Positions 16,802-27,300 of a stretch of DNA of 43,833 nucleotides are shown in pieces (position 1 is the first letter of the stretch; each line of letters begins with the position of its first letter). This DNA is from an uncultured Lachnospiraceae bacterium. Lineage in GTDB: Bacteria > Bacillota > Clostridia > Lachnospirales > Lachnospiraceae. Position numbers and translations under genes: made by a program. The stretch is from assembly GCA_947168905.1 (NCBI GenBank), contig CAMVNR010000008.1:1-43833 (forward strand), in the 5' to 3' direction. The notes below the pieces were generated by a model. It was not told the DNA's origin and did not search any database. It saw nothing but the letters and a program-made list of their open reading frames with translations.

Positions 16802-18120
16802 AGACACAGAGAAATTTCATTCAGGCGGTAATTACAAAAAAGGGAACAAAATGGGTACAGGGCGGCCATCCGTGGATTTACGAGGCGGAGGTTTTAAGCT
16901 ACCGGGACCCGGCAAGTGACACGGAAGGGAAGATTACCGCGCTTTCCCCCGAGCTTTTCGGCGTGGAAAACGGAAGTGTGGTTGATGCGGTCACAGAGAA
17001 CGGAAAATATCTCGGCTCCGGGTTTTACAGTGAGAAGAGCAAGATCCGCATCCGGCTGATTTCGGAAAACGCGAATGACCGCTTCGACCGGGAATTCTGG
17101 AAACGGCGGATCCGCTATGCTCTGGATTACCGGAAAACCGTCATGGGACCGGAGGACTATCGCTGCTGCCGGCTGATTTTCGGCGAGGCGGACGGATTCC
17201 CGGGGCTGACGGTAGACCGTTTTTCGGATCTTCTGTCGGTGCAGATCCTGTCACAGGGAATCGAAAGACTCCGGGACATCCTGATTCCGGAGCTTGTTAA
17301 GGCGCTCGCAGAAGACGGTGAAAGAATCCGCGGAGTGTATTTAAGAAATGACGTAAAAATCCGCGTGCTTGAGGGGCTTCCCGAGGAAAAAGGCTGGTAT
17401 GTGCTTCCGGCGGAGGCCCAGGAGGATTACGGGATGTTTTCGTGCCTTCTGGAAGAACCCGGCCGTTCGCCGCTCACAGCGATTACGGAGAACAGCATCC
17501 GATACACGGTGGATGTCGAAAACGGCCAGAAAACCGGTTTTTTCCTGGACCAGAAATACAACCGGCAGGCGATCTGGAAGATCGCAAAGTCGCGCCGGGT
17601 TCTTGACTGCTTCACCCACACCGGCTCCTTCGCGCTGAATGCGGCGATGGCCGGAGCCGAATCTGTGACCGCAGTCGATATCAGTGCATCGGCGATCGCA
17701 ATGGCATCGAAAAACGCCTTGGAAAACGGTCTTTTTGACAGGATCGAATTTGTCACGGCAGACGTTTTCGATCTGCTTTCGGAGCTCCTTTCGAAGAAGC
17801 AGAAGCCGTACGACTTTATTATTCTTGATCCGCCGGCTTTCACCAAATCCCGCAGGACTATCGGGAATGCGGAGAAAGGTTACCGGGAAATCAATCTGGC
17901 GGCGCTTCGGCTCCTGCCGCGCGGCGGGTATCTGGCAACCGCCTCCTGCAGTCATTTTATGGATCACGCGCGCTTTGAACAGATGCTTAAGGACGCGGCA
18001 TCGGAAGCAGGCGTTTCGCTGAGGCAGATTGAAGTGCGCGGTCCGTCACCGGATCACCCGGTTCTCTGGAATGTTCCGGAGACGGAGTATCTGAAGTTTT
18101 ATATTTTCCAGGTAGTATAA
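16798..18120 (+). CDS. RlmI-type class I SAM-dependent rRNA methyltransferase with PUA domain
   Basis: This 440-residue enzyme is related to RlmI, which makes 5-methylcytidine in 23S rRNA. An N-terminal PUA RNA-binding domain (KGTKWVQGGHPWIYEAEV) is followed by DGFPGLTVDRF, the signature KTGFFLDQKYNR, the SAM site VLDCFTHTGSFALNAAMAGA and the catalytic IILDPPAFTKSRR. The late motif TASCSHFM supplies a second conserved cysteine. It is longer than RlmI (about 396 residues), with the extra length in the middle. It overlaps the upstream membrane protein gene by four bases. The exact target base is inferred only from the family. Confidence 0.9.
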   Translation: MKTQRNFIQAVITKKGTKWVQGGHPWIYEAEVLSYRDPASDTEGKITALSPELFGVENGSVVDAVTENGKYLGSGFYSEKSKIRIRLISENANDRFDREFWKRRIRYALDYRKTVMGPEDYRCCRLIFGEADGFPGLTVDRFSDLLSVQILSQGIERLRDILIPELVKALAEDGERIRGVYLRNDVKIRVLEGLPEEKGWYVLPAEAQEDYGMFSCLLEEPGRSPLTAITENSIRYTVDVENGQKTGFFLDQKYNRQAIWKIAKSRRVLDCFTHTGSFALNAAMAGAESVTAVDISASAIAMASKNALENGLFDRIEFVTADVFDLLSELLSKKQKPYDFIILDPPAFTKSRRTIGNAEKGYREINLAALRLLPRGGYLATASCSHFMDHARFEQMLKDAASEAGVSLRQIEVRGPSPDHPVLWNVPETEYLKFYIFQVV

Positions 18121-18130
18121 GGAGAACAGT

Positions 18131-20035
18131 ATGAATTTTTACGCAGCAACAGAACTGGAAGCGGAGGAGAAACAGGTATTTCGGGAGCTGCTTTCCGAGA
18201 ACAGCGTGAACAGTGAAGATGGGAAAGGGATTCCCGTGCGTTTTGCTCTGTGTACGCCGGAAGAAGGAAAGACGCAGGTGAAGCTTACAAGGGACAGCGG
18301 GGGCTTCCTGATCGAATATACGGACAGGAGAGCTTTTGTCAGAGGGACAGCGCTGCTTCTTCGCTATTCGGATGCCGGGGAAGGCTTTTCCGTAAGCGAG
18401 CAGCCGTCATTTGAGATCCTCGGACCGATGCTGGACTGCTCCCGCAATGCGGTCATGAAGCCGGAAAAGGTAAAGCAGCTGATCCGGCTTTCGGCACTTT
18501 CCGGAATGAATGCAATGATGCTTTATACGGAAGACACCTATGAAATCCCGGGGCATCCGTATTTCGGACGTCTGCGCGGGGCGTATACCCAGGAGGAGCT
18601 GAAGGCGCTTTCCCTGTATGCGGAAAAGTTCGGAGTCGAGCTCATTCCCTGCATTCAGATGCTCGCGCACCTCGGAGCGATTTTCGAATGGCAGCCGTAC
18701 CGGGAGCTTCGGGACTGGGACGACATCCTGAACCTCGCAGATGAAAGAAGCTATGAGCTTCTGGATGCGATGGCAAAGTCCGTCTCGGAAACCTTCCGTT
18801 CGCGGAAAATCAATATCGGCATGGATGAAGCGTATATGCTCGGCCGCGGCCGGTACCTTGAGAAAATGGGCTACCGAAAAGGCTCTAAGATCATGATGGA
18901 GCATCTTGGCCGGGTCATGGAAATCCTTCGGAAATACGGCCTCGAGCCGCGGATGTGGAGCGATATGTTTTTCCGGATGTGCACACCGGACGAGAGCTAT
19001 TACAATCCGCAGTGCACGGTGACGGACGAGGTCCGTGCGGCGATCCCGCCGGAAATGACGCTGGTGTACTGGGACTATTACGGAACCGAGCGCGCGCGTT
19101 ATGACTATATGATGGAGAATCATTTCAAAATGAGCAGCCATGTAGCTTTCGCCGGAGGCGCTTCGTGCTGGTACGGAATGATTCCGCTGAACCGTTTTTC
19201 CCTGAATTCCGCTCGGGCTGCGCTCGAGAGCGCCAAAGATAACGGGATGCGCGAGCTGTATATCACGATGTGGGGAGACGACGGCGGCACCTGTTCCGCA
19301 TTCTCGGCGCTCCCGACACTCGTATGCTACGGAGAAGCGAACTGGAACGGAAGAACGGACGACGAAAACTTAAGAGCGGCTATGAAAGCCGAATGCGGCG
19401 CCGATTTCGACGCATTCCTGAATTTCGAGGAGCTGCAGAATTTTGCCTGCAGGACAGATTTCGGCTTTGCACCGAAGAACCCTTCGCGCTATCTCCTTTG
19501 GCAGGATCCCCTGCAGGGCAAGTTCGACTGCCACGTACCGGAAGACGCGCGCGAACGCTATACCGAGGCGATCTTCCGCCTGATGGAAGACAGGCAGAAA
19601 TGCCACCCGAAGTACGGATATCTGTTTGACAGCTTCTCGGCACTGTCGGACGTTCTCAGGGACAAGGCGGACCTCGGAATACTGATCAAGAACGCCTACG
19701 ACGGCAATCATACGGAGGCGCTTCTTGAGATCAAAGATCAGCTGATTCCGGACATTGAGAAGCGGGTGGAAGCCCTTTTGAAGGTCCTTAGAACACAGTG
19801 GATGACAGATAACAAGCCGTTCGGCTTCGATATTCAGGAAATCCGCTTTGGGGGACTTCTGATGCGGCTTCGTGAGGCGAAAACACAGATCGGCGAATAT
19901 CTGGAGCATAAGACAGACAGCATTCCTGAACTTCTTGTCCCGCGTCTCCCCTACGACAGCATCGAAGGAGACGATGTGACGATTCAGGAAAACAGCTGGA
20001 GAAGAATGGCGACATCGGTAGTTTTGTGCTACTGA
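18131..20035 (+). CDS. beta-N-acetylhexosaminidase, glycoside hydrolase family 20 (GH20C-like)
   Basis: This 634-residue enzyme removes terminal beta-linked GlcNAc or GalNAc from glycans. The GH20 catalytic pair is Asp232-Glu233 in INIGMDEAYMLGRG. The barrel motifs PMLDCSRNAVMKPEKVK, MLYTEDTYEIPGHPYFG, LVYWDYYG and MWGDDGGTCSAF are those of the cytoplasmic exo-hexosaminidases resembling pneumococcal GH20C. No signal peptide is present, so it acts on imported glycans or on recycled cell-wall sugars. The latter fits its place in an operon headed by a peptidoglycan amidase. The start follows AAGGAGAACAGT. Confidence 0.92.
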   Translation: MNFYAATELEAEEKQVFRELLSENSVNSEDGKGIPVRFALCTPEEGKTQVKLTRDSGGFLIEYTDRRAFVRGTALLLRYSDAGEGFSVSEQPSFEILGPMLDCSRNAVMKPEKVKQLIRLSALSGMNAMMLYTEDTYEIPGHPYFGRLRGAYTQEELKALSLYAEKFGVELIPCIQMLAHLGAIFEWQPYRELRDWDDILNLADERSYELLDAMAKSVSETFRSRKINIGMDEAYMLGRGRYLEKMGYRKGSKIMMEHLGRVMEILRKYGLEPRMWSDMFFRMCTPDESYYNPQCTVTDEVRAAIPPEMTLVYWDYYGTERARYDYMMENHFKMSSHVAFAGGASCWYGMIPLNRFSLNSARAALESAKDNGMRELYITMWGDDGGTCSAFSALPTLVCYGEANWNGRTDDENLRAAMKAECGADFDAFLNFEELQNFACRTDFGFAPKNPSRYLLWQDPLQGKFDCHVPEDARERYTEAIFRLMEDRQKCHPKYGYLFDSFSALSDVLRDKADLGILIKNAYDGNHTEALLEIKDQLIPDIEKRVEALLKVLRTQWMTDNKPFGFDIQEIRFGGLLMRLREAKTQIGEYLEHKTDSIPELLVPRLPYDSIEGDDVTIQENSWRRMATSVVLCY

Positions 20036-20060
20036 TCGAGGAATAAACGGAGGAAACGAT

Positions 20061-20540
20061 ATGAAAAAGTTTACGATGGAACTTGAAAACGGAAAGGTGA
20101 TGAGCGGAGAACTCTATGAGGAGATTGCGCCGATCACTGTGGCGAATTTCGAAAAGCTTGCGAACGACGGCTTTTATGACGGTCTGATTTTCCACCGCGT
20201 CATTCCCGGATTTATGATCCAGGGCGGTGACCCGGAAGGCACGGGCATGGGCGGCCCGGGGTATGAAATCAAGGGAGAATTTGCCGCGAACGGCTGGAAG
20301 AATGACCTGAAGCACACCCGCGGCGTCCTGTCGATGGCGCGCGCCATGGATCCGGATTCGGCCGGCTCCCAGTTCTTTATCATGGTCGAAGACGCACCGC
20401 ATCTTGACGGACAGTACGCGGCCTTCGGAAAAGTGACGGAAGGCATCGAAGCCGCCGACGAGATCGTATCCGTGCGCAGGAACTATATGGACCGGCCGGT
20501 CGTTGAGCAGAAGATCCGTTCCATCCGAGTGAGCGAATAA
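20061..20540 (+). CDS. peptidyl-prolyl cis-trans isomerase, cyclophilin type
   Basis: This 159-residue cytoplasmic cyclophilin catalyses prolyl isomerisation during protein folding. The catalytic and binding residues are present in IFHRVIPGFMIQGGDPEGTG (the arginine after FH), GSQFFIMVEDAPHLDG and AAFGKV. The family's usual tryptophan is replaced by His in APHLDG, as in many bacterial forms. There is no signal peptide. It is the last gene of the plus-strand operon and converges on the SLOG-domain gene. Confidence 0.95.
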   Translation: MKKFTMELENGKVMSGELYEEIAPITVANFEKLANDGFYDGLIFHRVIPGFMIQGGDPEGTGMGGPGYEIKGEFAANGWKNDLKHTRGVLSMARAMDPDSAGSQFFIMVEDAPHLDGQYAAFGKVTEGIEAADEIVSVRRNYMDRPVVEQKIRSIRVSE

Positions 20541-20565
20541 AAAAGGGCTTTTGAAAAGGCCCTTA
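20541..20565 (-). terminator. terminator of the TIR/HD/SLOG operon (minus strand)
   Basis: A GC-rich hairpin with a one-base bulge (AAGGGCC/GGCCCTT core) is followed on the minus strand by six U residues. It sits just after the cyclophilin stop codon on the other strand. Read on the plus strand it has no U run, so it mainly serves the minus-strand operon. Confidence 0.75.
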
Positions 20566-20581
20566 TAACAGAATATTACAG

Positions 20582-20626
20582 CACGGCAGATGACGGATCT
20601 TTACAGATTGAAATCTGCCGTGTTTT
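20582..20626 (+). terminator. terminator of the amidase-cyclophilin operon (plus strand)
   Basis: A perfect 10-bp stem (20582-20591 with 20613-20622) is followed by TTTT on the plus strand. The stop codon of the oppositely oriented SLOG gene lies in the loop. Confidence 0.6.
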
Positions 20627-22193
20627 CGCGCTGATAGGAACACCAGTTGATATTTTCGACGAGCTCTTCGCGGGCAATCATTGTCAGAAGCTCTTCACTC
20701 TCGCCGTACCGTCCGATTCGGTCGAGAACTGAGGCGTAAAATCGTTCCATTCTGATATGGTCGCTGGTGACACGGGAAAGTGACAGACGGCCGTAATAAT
20801 TCGAAATGAAAAGCGTTGCTGCCGAGATACTGCCAAGAAGCAGCTTGGACAGCGTGCGCCAGAAACCAGTATCGGCAATCTTCAGAGAAACCGGCAGCAG
20901 TCCGCCAAAGACGAGCTCAAAAATGAGTACCATAAAGTACAACAGGATGCTGATCCACAGGGCAACACGGATGATCCGCTCGCTGCCTTTACCTGTGCGC
21001 TTGGAACGGGTGATGGAGCGTGCGTGGTAAGCATGCTGCTCCCGAACCCAGGGCGTACAGATACTGTGCTGGACGGACGCCGCGTTTCCGATAGCCAGGA
21101 CCTTCAGTGAAGAAGCTACCCATCCGTTTTCCGACCTTGATGACCACGGCAGGATATCAGATACAGCCGTGCTGCTTCCCGCATATCGAAGGAATGCCTG
21201 TACGCGGCAGCCTTCCGCGAGCATCCGGTACTCAAGATAGCGCTGGTGTGAAGAAGAGCGCTTCCCGAAATGCTGTATGAGCCATGCCAGAAGCAGCATG
21301 AATCCGCAGACGAGGATCATCCAGTGCAGCTCGGCTTCATCATACAGAAGAAAAGCTGCCGTGACTCCCGTGCTGATGACGGCAAGCGCTGCGAGGATTC
21401 TGCGGTACTGCCCGGCGAACCGGAGGCTTAAGGCATCTGCTTTCCCGTACAGCGACTCCATTAGTGTAAGCTTCGGATCCGGCTCCCGGTCCGTGGGTAA
21501 AAGCTTTTCTTCGGAGGCAGGCGTTTCCAATGAAAGACGGTTGAATTCGTCGGTACGCCTCAAAATTTCATCAAAGGAGCTTCGCTCTCCCAGAAAACGT
21601 ACTTCTCCTGCGACGTCCGGCTTGCCGCAGATTCGAGGTGCTTGAATATGTACTACGGGGCAGTTCCCGCCAAGTGGAAGCGAGTTTTTCGGGATGTAGG
21701 TGCTGTTTAGTGCAAACTGCACGGCGGCAGCGGTGCCGCAACCTGTCGCGGGGCTTTCTTTTCCGTCCCAGAGTGCCAGAAGAATGTGCGCGTGCGACGC
21801 GATATAGATGCCCGCCTGCCGGTAGGAAAAGTCCCGGTCAGCTGCAGACGGCAGAGCTTCCGTTTCAGGCGCGGTGAAGCATTCCGCTGCCGAAAAAGAA
21901 AGGTCTCGAAGCGTCTCAAGCTCCTGTCCGGAAAAGTCCTTTTCGTATTCCGAAAGCGCCATCGGAAGCACTGCAATGAGCGGGATGGAAAGGGCTTTTG
22001 CGGCCTTGGCGCAGAGCTGGTCCGCACCGGAGGCGAGGCTCGACATCAGGACAATCCGGGAATGCGGACAGGCGCTTCGAAGTGCCTCCAGTTCCTTTTG
22101 AACCGCGGCGGTTAAAATACCGCTGTCTTCCGGCCGAAGATCCCGATGCCCCGTGACGCCGACGACAATCGGGATCGTATCATTAAGAGCCAT
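20601..22193 (-). CDS. SLOG-domain protein with about four membrane segments (SLATT-like)
   Basis: This 530-residue protein is probably a membrane-bound nucleotide sensor. Residues 8-165 are a Rossmann-like SLOG domain: VGVTGHRDLR at 11-20, SSLASGADQLCAKAA at 51-65 with the glycine/Asp typical of ligand sites, and ILLALWDGKES near 137-147. Hydrophobic pairs follow at about 264-307 and 406-465. Between them, YLEYRMLAEGCRVQAFLRYAG is the pattern seen in SLATT-type membrane modules found with SLOG and nucleotide cyclase genes. The C-terminus (YASVLDRIG to the end) is helical and cytoplasmic. It is the last gene of the TIR operon, 11 bases after the HD-RyR gene, with AGGAGGTCCC before the ATG. 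SLOG recognition is good; the SLATT label is less sure. Confidence 0.72.
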   Translation of the reverse strand: MALNDTIPIVVGVTGHRDLRPEDSGILTAAVQKELEALRSACPHSRIVLMSSLASGADQLCAKAAKALSIPLIAVLPMALSEYEKDFSGQELETLRDLSFSAAECFTAPETEALPSAADRDFSYRQAGIYIASHAHILLALWDGKESPATGCGTAAAVQFALNSTYIPKNSLPLGGNCPVVHIQAPRICGKPDVAGEVRFLGERSSFDEILRRTDEFNRLSLETPASEEKLLPTDREPDPKLTLMESLYGKADALSLRFAGQYRRILAALAVISTGVTAAFLLYDEAELHWMILVCGFMLLLAWLIQHFGKRSSSHQRYLEYRMLAEGCRVQAFLRYAGSSTAVSDILPWSSRSENGWVASSLKVLAIGNAASVQHSICTPWVREQHAYHARSITRSKRTGKGSERIIRVALWISILLYFMVLIFELVFGGLLPVSLKIADTGFWRTLSKLLLGSISAATLFISNYYGRLSLSRVTSDHIRMERFYASVLDRIGRYGESEELLTMIAREELVENINWCSYQRENTADFNL

Positions 22194-22204
22194 GGGACCT
22201 CCTG

Positions 22205-24235
22205 TTAATTGAGTTTGTAGATGCGCAGTCCGTCGAACTTCCGAATCAGCTTCAGCATGGAATTGAAGGGCTTCCAGTCCTTGCCCTGATCCTCTTCGGA
22301 CAGCTCAAGATAGTGCCGAGCAATTTCGAGCTCACCGAAATCACCATTCATACACAGCTTGTGCTGCCGCATCTGCTCGCGAAGCACATAGCGGTTTGTT
22401 TCCTCCTCGAGGACAGCGGTTTCATAAAGGTTCCCCGCAGTCCACCCCATCGCGCGGTGTGCACGAATCCAGCGGGCATGTTCCATCGGAGCGAACACGG
22501 CGGTCTGCTCCTGGCTGAATTCGTGCAGCATTTCAAAATCAACCGGCCGGTCCGTATAGAAGCATCCGATCGCGTTCAGATATTTGGAAAAGCTTTTGAC
22601 CTGATTAATGTTGCTGAGCTGGTACTCGAGCGACATGGTATCAAAATCGCGCTCGAGCTGTTCTGCCGAAATCTCGGATTCTCTGCCCTCATATCGATAG
22701 CGCCCGTTGATTGCAACCGCAAAATCGTACATGTGAAGGAAGCTGCTTCCTGAGAGATATGTGTGTTTGCTCTTTCTGTCGGCGCTTCGCATAAAGGTCG
22801 TGATAAAAAGCGGATAGCTGCCAAGATCAACAATCTTTTCAATGTCTGTACGGAAGCGCTGTTCCTTTTCCGCCATATCGCTGTATGCCTTTAAGCGCGG
22901 CGGTGCATCCTTTTTTTCGCTCATTTCCCATGTGCGGTAACGTGCTTCATATTCGCCGATCTTTTCAGACTCCTCGGCGTCAAAGCAGTAGAGGGCGTGG
23001 ATCATGCCTCTGCCGAAGTCGAATTCCGCATCCATCGGGTGCAGCTCGGTCCGCGAATTTCTGCCGTATGCTGTGCGGTCCCAGCACTGCAGCTCATCGC
23101 ACAGCATCAGAAGGTATGCCAGCGGATGAAGCCCTGCTTTTAACGGCGGCTTGCATTTCGTCTTATCCTTATAGAAGGCGATTGCGAATTTGTAGAGGCT
23201 GTTATGCAGAAGAATCGCCGTCAGTACATCGACATGCACCTCCGTAAGCGCCTGCACGGAAAGCACTTCGCACAGCTCCTGATAGAGCCTTGTCGCGCTG
23301 AACCAGGCGTGATCCATGAAATACCCGAAGCGGTCGGGGTCCGTCGGTTTATGGCGGATAGTATCTAGAAGCGAATCTTCTGTTATATCGTATGCTTCGC
23401 CGAGCCTGTGGACGATTCCGTAGGAGAGAAGGGCTTCCACGGAGTCAAACGGACGTGAGAACATTTGTAAGAAGTGCTCTTTGGCAGCGTCACTCATGCC
23501 GGACAGACAGCCAAGTTCGCGGTACGCAAGGAACATGCTGCCCTCTCCGCGCTTTTTTCGGTCGACTTCAAAGTAAGCAAGCACCTGCTCAAAGGGAATC
23601 TCAAAAGGATAGCCGATGTCATGGAACAGGGAGGTCAGTCCCCAGTATTCGAGGAAGAATGCGGCGGCGCGATGCTCGTCCTCCTCGGGGCGGAAGCCGT
23701 AGAAGGTCTGGAAGGTCGTACGGAACTGCTCGTTGGTTTCGTAGATCGCAAGGCCGAGCGCGAACACATAGACCGAATGTGAATAATGGTCCCGGTGCTT
23801 CATCAAAAGCGAGCTTGCATTAGACTCAAATTCCGATAAAAGCTCGATCATCTTGCTCGACCGCCCGTAGGTTCCAAGGAACATTTTCAGGAAGCAGTAA
23901 TAGACCGTATAGGCGTCCTCCGCGACACCTGAATCAATAAAGCTTTCCAGTTCGCGCTCAAGGCAGAGCCGGTCAATGTCCATCTGCATGTTGTACGGGA
24001 TCTGGTTGGGACGGTAACTCGTACCGAGAACCTGTCCGCTGAGCGCTTCTTCTCTCTCTCGTTCCGGCGAGAAGCGCAGTCCCTCGCAGCGGTCATGAAG
24101 AAATTTAAGCGCAGCGGATTTTAAATCACTGCCGGTACGGCCGGCGCCGTACAGTTCCGGTTCAAAGGGACCCACATCCTGACCGAAGCGCTGCAGGTTG
24201 ATCATCCGCATCTGCTTCAGAGCTGTGTATGCCAT
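22205..24235 (-). CDS. HD-domain phosphohydrolase with C-terminal RyR domain
   Basis: This 676-residue soluble protein starts at the ATG at 24235, which has CAGGAGGAAGACATT upstream; an ATG 24 bases earlier has no such site. Residues about 140-390 look like an HD metal-dependent phosphohydrolase: histidines in HRDHYSHSVYVFALGL (150, 153), the HD pair at 205-206 in SLFHDIGYP, then ILLHNSLYKF (about 341-350) and LMLCDELQCWDR with the final Asp near 380. The last 90 residues match the RyR domain seen in bacterial conflict proteins: MEHARWIRAHRAMGWTAG, then REQMRQHKL and KPFNSMLKLI. HD enzymes often cleave nucleotides or cyclic nucleotides and RyR domains are predicted ligand sensors. The substrate is unknown. 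Confidence 0.72.
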   Translation of the reverse strand: MAYTALKQMRMINLQRFGQDVGPFEPELYGAGRTGSDLKSAALKFLHDRCEGLRFSPEREREEALSGQVLGTSYRPNQIPYNMQMDIDRLCLERELESFIDSGVAEDAYTVYYCFLKMFLGTYGRSSKMIELLSEFESNASSLLMKHRDHYSHSVYVFALGLAIYETNEQFRTTFQTFYGFRPEEDEHRAAAFFLEYWGLTSLFHDIGYPFEIPFEQVLAYFEVDRKKRGEGSMFLAYRELGCLSGMSDAAKEHFLQMFSRPFDSVEALLSYGIVHRLGEAYDITEDSLLDTIRHKPTDPDRFGYFMDHAWFSATRLYQELCEVLSVQALTEVHVDVLTAILLHNSLYKFAIAFYKDKTKCKPPLKAGLHPLAYLLMLCDELQCWDRTAYGRNSRTELHPMDAEFDFGRGMIHALYCFDAEESEKIGEYEARYRTWEMSEKKDAPPRLKAYSDMAEKEQRFRTDIEKIVDLGSYPLFITTFMRSADRKSKHTYLSGSSFLHMYDFAVAINGRYRYEGRESEISAEQLERDFDTMSLEYQLSNINQVKSFSKYLNAIGCFYTDRPVDFEMLHEFSQEQTAVFAPMEHARWIRAHRAMGWTAGNLYETAVLEEETNRYVLREQMRQHKLCMNGDFGELEIARHYLELSEEDQGKDWKPFNSMLKLIRKFDGLRIYKLN

Positions 24236-24304
24236 AATGTCTTCCTCCTGTTGTTTCAATAATTCCTGTGGTTTACAAAGCCTGCCTTTTCGATGTACGA
24301 CAGC

Positions 24305-27300
24305 TTATTCAATTTCAAGGTCAAATCCGTACTCGTCTCCGAGTGAATCGGTCGCTTCGGTCATATCATGCGAGACGCATGCTGCGCGCAGTCCGGAGAG
24401 ATTCCTGAGAGGGGATATATCGGTTAGCTCCGGAGTCCACGACACCTTGATATATTCCAGTTCCGGATGCTCTTCGATAAACTGCCGGAATGATTCATTA
24501 CTGAAATGGCAGCCGCCCGCGTGTATTTCGCTGATCGGGGTGTCCTTCAGCACGCCGATAAAGAGCGAGCAGTCCGTGTTAAACACGTTCAGGCTGTGAT
24601 AATACGGCACAGAAGAGAGCAGAGCATACTGCTCATCGGGAAGTGTTCCCTGCAGATTATCCACGCCGAGGTCGAAACCGGACACATTGCCTTCCTCGTC
24701 CGGCGTCATACAGTAAGTATAGTCGATTTCCTTAATGAAAGACAGATCGCTTACGCCCGTCCCTCCGATGTTCAGACAGGTCAGATGTTCAAGCTGCTCA
24801 ATGCCGTCGATGGAAGTAAGCGTTGCCGTGTTTTCTACGCTGATATTCTCCAGCTGCGGAAGCTTATACAGCGGCGTAAGGTCGGAAATGCCCGTCCGGC
24901 GGGAATTAAAGCGGCGCAGGTTTTTGGCGCTTTCAATGCCATTTAATGAATCAATCGGCTGGGCGTAGAGATGCAGATGCTCCAGATTCGGCAGGCGGTT
25001 CAAGAACCCGAGATCAGTGATCGGCCCCTGTCCGATGGGGATACGGGTGTCCGCCGTGTTATCATGGATAAAGTGGTCGGGGCTTTCCTCATCCCAGTCT
25101 TCTTCGAACCACAGGTCGCCCCAGGGGTCCTTCATCACGTAATTGCCGAAGAATCCGATCTCGCGGATGCGCGACAGCACGGAATCAGGCAGCGCCAGGA
25201 ATTCCTCAAAGGTCATCAGAGGGAACTCAAATACGAAATTGCAGTCCTCCGGAAGGCTGCCAAGAGGAGCAAGGTCAGCAAGTTTCAGGCCATTGAGGTT
25301 TAAAAACTCCAGGTTTCTAAGATTCTGAATCCCATGGATATCTGTTACGCCGCTGTACTCCAGAGAAAGCTCCTGAAGCTCCTGAAGCGTAAACGCGGGA
25401 GAAGCATCTGAAAGCGTCGGCGTAAACGTGATCTCCAGATTCTTTAACTCCTGGAGATTCTGGATTCCGTCAATGGATGTGAATGACTGATTTACAAGTC
25501 GAAGATGTTCGAGGCCGGTCAGTACGGAGAGTCTCGAAAAATCAGGCAGCGTACCGGGACGTTCGATGACAATATCATGGCTTTCATCGCCGTCGCGCGA
25601 GCGAAGCACAAAGGCTGGCTCGTCTTCTTCCCAGATTTGATCGAGATCGTATTCGTCCTGACTGAAAATTACATCGCCTGCCATATTCAGCTGATTTATG
25701 CGCTTCAGCACCGCTTCCGGCAGCGTATCCAGCTCGTCCAGCGAAAGCAGCTGGATGTTAAACTCAGCAGGCTCCCACCACTCGTCGGGATAAACGACTT
25801 CGAACTCCCGGAAATTGCCGCTCTCCGTAAGAAGCCTGGCCTGCTCCTGAAGATGTGCGGGAACCTGCAGCATTTCACCGTTTTTCAGTGCGTAAAGCGG
25901 CGACAGATCCGTCACGTCCATCGTCTGGAAAAGTTCGATGGAAACATTCCGGTCGGGATCCATGCCGTCAAAGCAGTGCAGGTCGTAAAGGTCGACCGGT
26001 GCTTCAAGGCCGATAAAATTCGTCTCGATAGCGGCAAAATCCGGCAGGCTGAAGGTGTTTTCGAAGCTGATTCCGGCAAGCTTCATTCCGTTTAGCGCGG
26101 ACCAGTCCGTAAGACGTGGACAGCCCTTGACATGTATCCGCAGAAGATTTGTTTCTGTGTTCGCGAGATTCTGAATGCCCGAAAGAGAGGTCAGCATCTG
26201 CGAATCATCAATGAAAAGCCCTGTGATCGGAAGTTCAGGCATCCCTTCGAAGGACACAACGCCGTGCAGCATCAGATCTTCAGTTACACTCGGGAACTGC
26301 GACCAGTCGAACGGCTCCCGGCTCCAGTCGCTGATGCCGCTGCGGCACCAGAGCTCGAAACGGCGGACGGACGCATTGCGAAGATACGGAAGCGCGCTTC
26401 CGGTCCGGTCGGTTACATTCAGAAAATCATAATGATCGATGGCTTCAAGCCCCGACCAGTCCCGGACCTCTGCGATGCCGAAGGAGAAGCCGTCCTTATT
26501 CGTAATGTCGTAAAGAAAATCAACATCATCAAGCCGGGAGCCGTAGATCTCAAGATCTGTAAGCTTCGGAAGCTTCACGACGGGAGAAATGTCCGAAAGA
26601 CCGAAAACCTCAGCCAGCAGGATTTCTCTGAGCTCTGTACAGCTTCGCAGGGCGGTAATATCGTTTAGCTGCTCTGCCTGTTCGACATGAAGGCGCCGAA
26701 GAGCGGTGTGCTCCTCAAGACCGTGCAGAGAGGTTAGGCCATGGGCTTGCCAAAGATCAAGCTCTTCTATGTTTTTTGCGTTCGCAAGCCAGGAAAGATC
26801 CGAAAGTGCAGGTGCATGCAGGTCGGCATATTTCAGGCTTGTATTGTCGGACAGGGCTGACATGTCGGCAAGGCCAACGGTCTCGTGATCCACAAACAGC
26901 CGCCGAAGAGACGTGTGCCCCTCAAGCCCGCGGACACTCATCAATTCAGGAAGGTTGATAAGCTCCAGCTCATTCAGTTTTTTACAGTCTGTAAGGCAGG
27001 AGAGATCCGTGATCGGAAGACTGTCGAGGGTTGCTTTTGAAAGCTTCTGACAGTTTTTCAGGCCCGACAGATCAATGGACGCAGCGGTGCTGTCGGAGTC
27101 GATAAAGAGTTCAGTCAGGTTTGGCGGCCCGAACGAACTGAGGTCTTCGGGAATCGGTGCATACAGCGTGAGGTTTGCCCGTTCGAGGCGGCTGCAGGAT
27201 AAGAGCGGCGAGAAATCCGAAAGCGTGCTGCCGGAGTATCGGAAGGAATACATCCGGGCGTTTTTCAGCGCGTCGATATTGCTGATATCGCAGTCCATAA

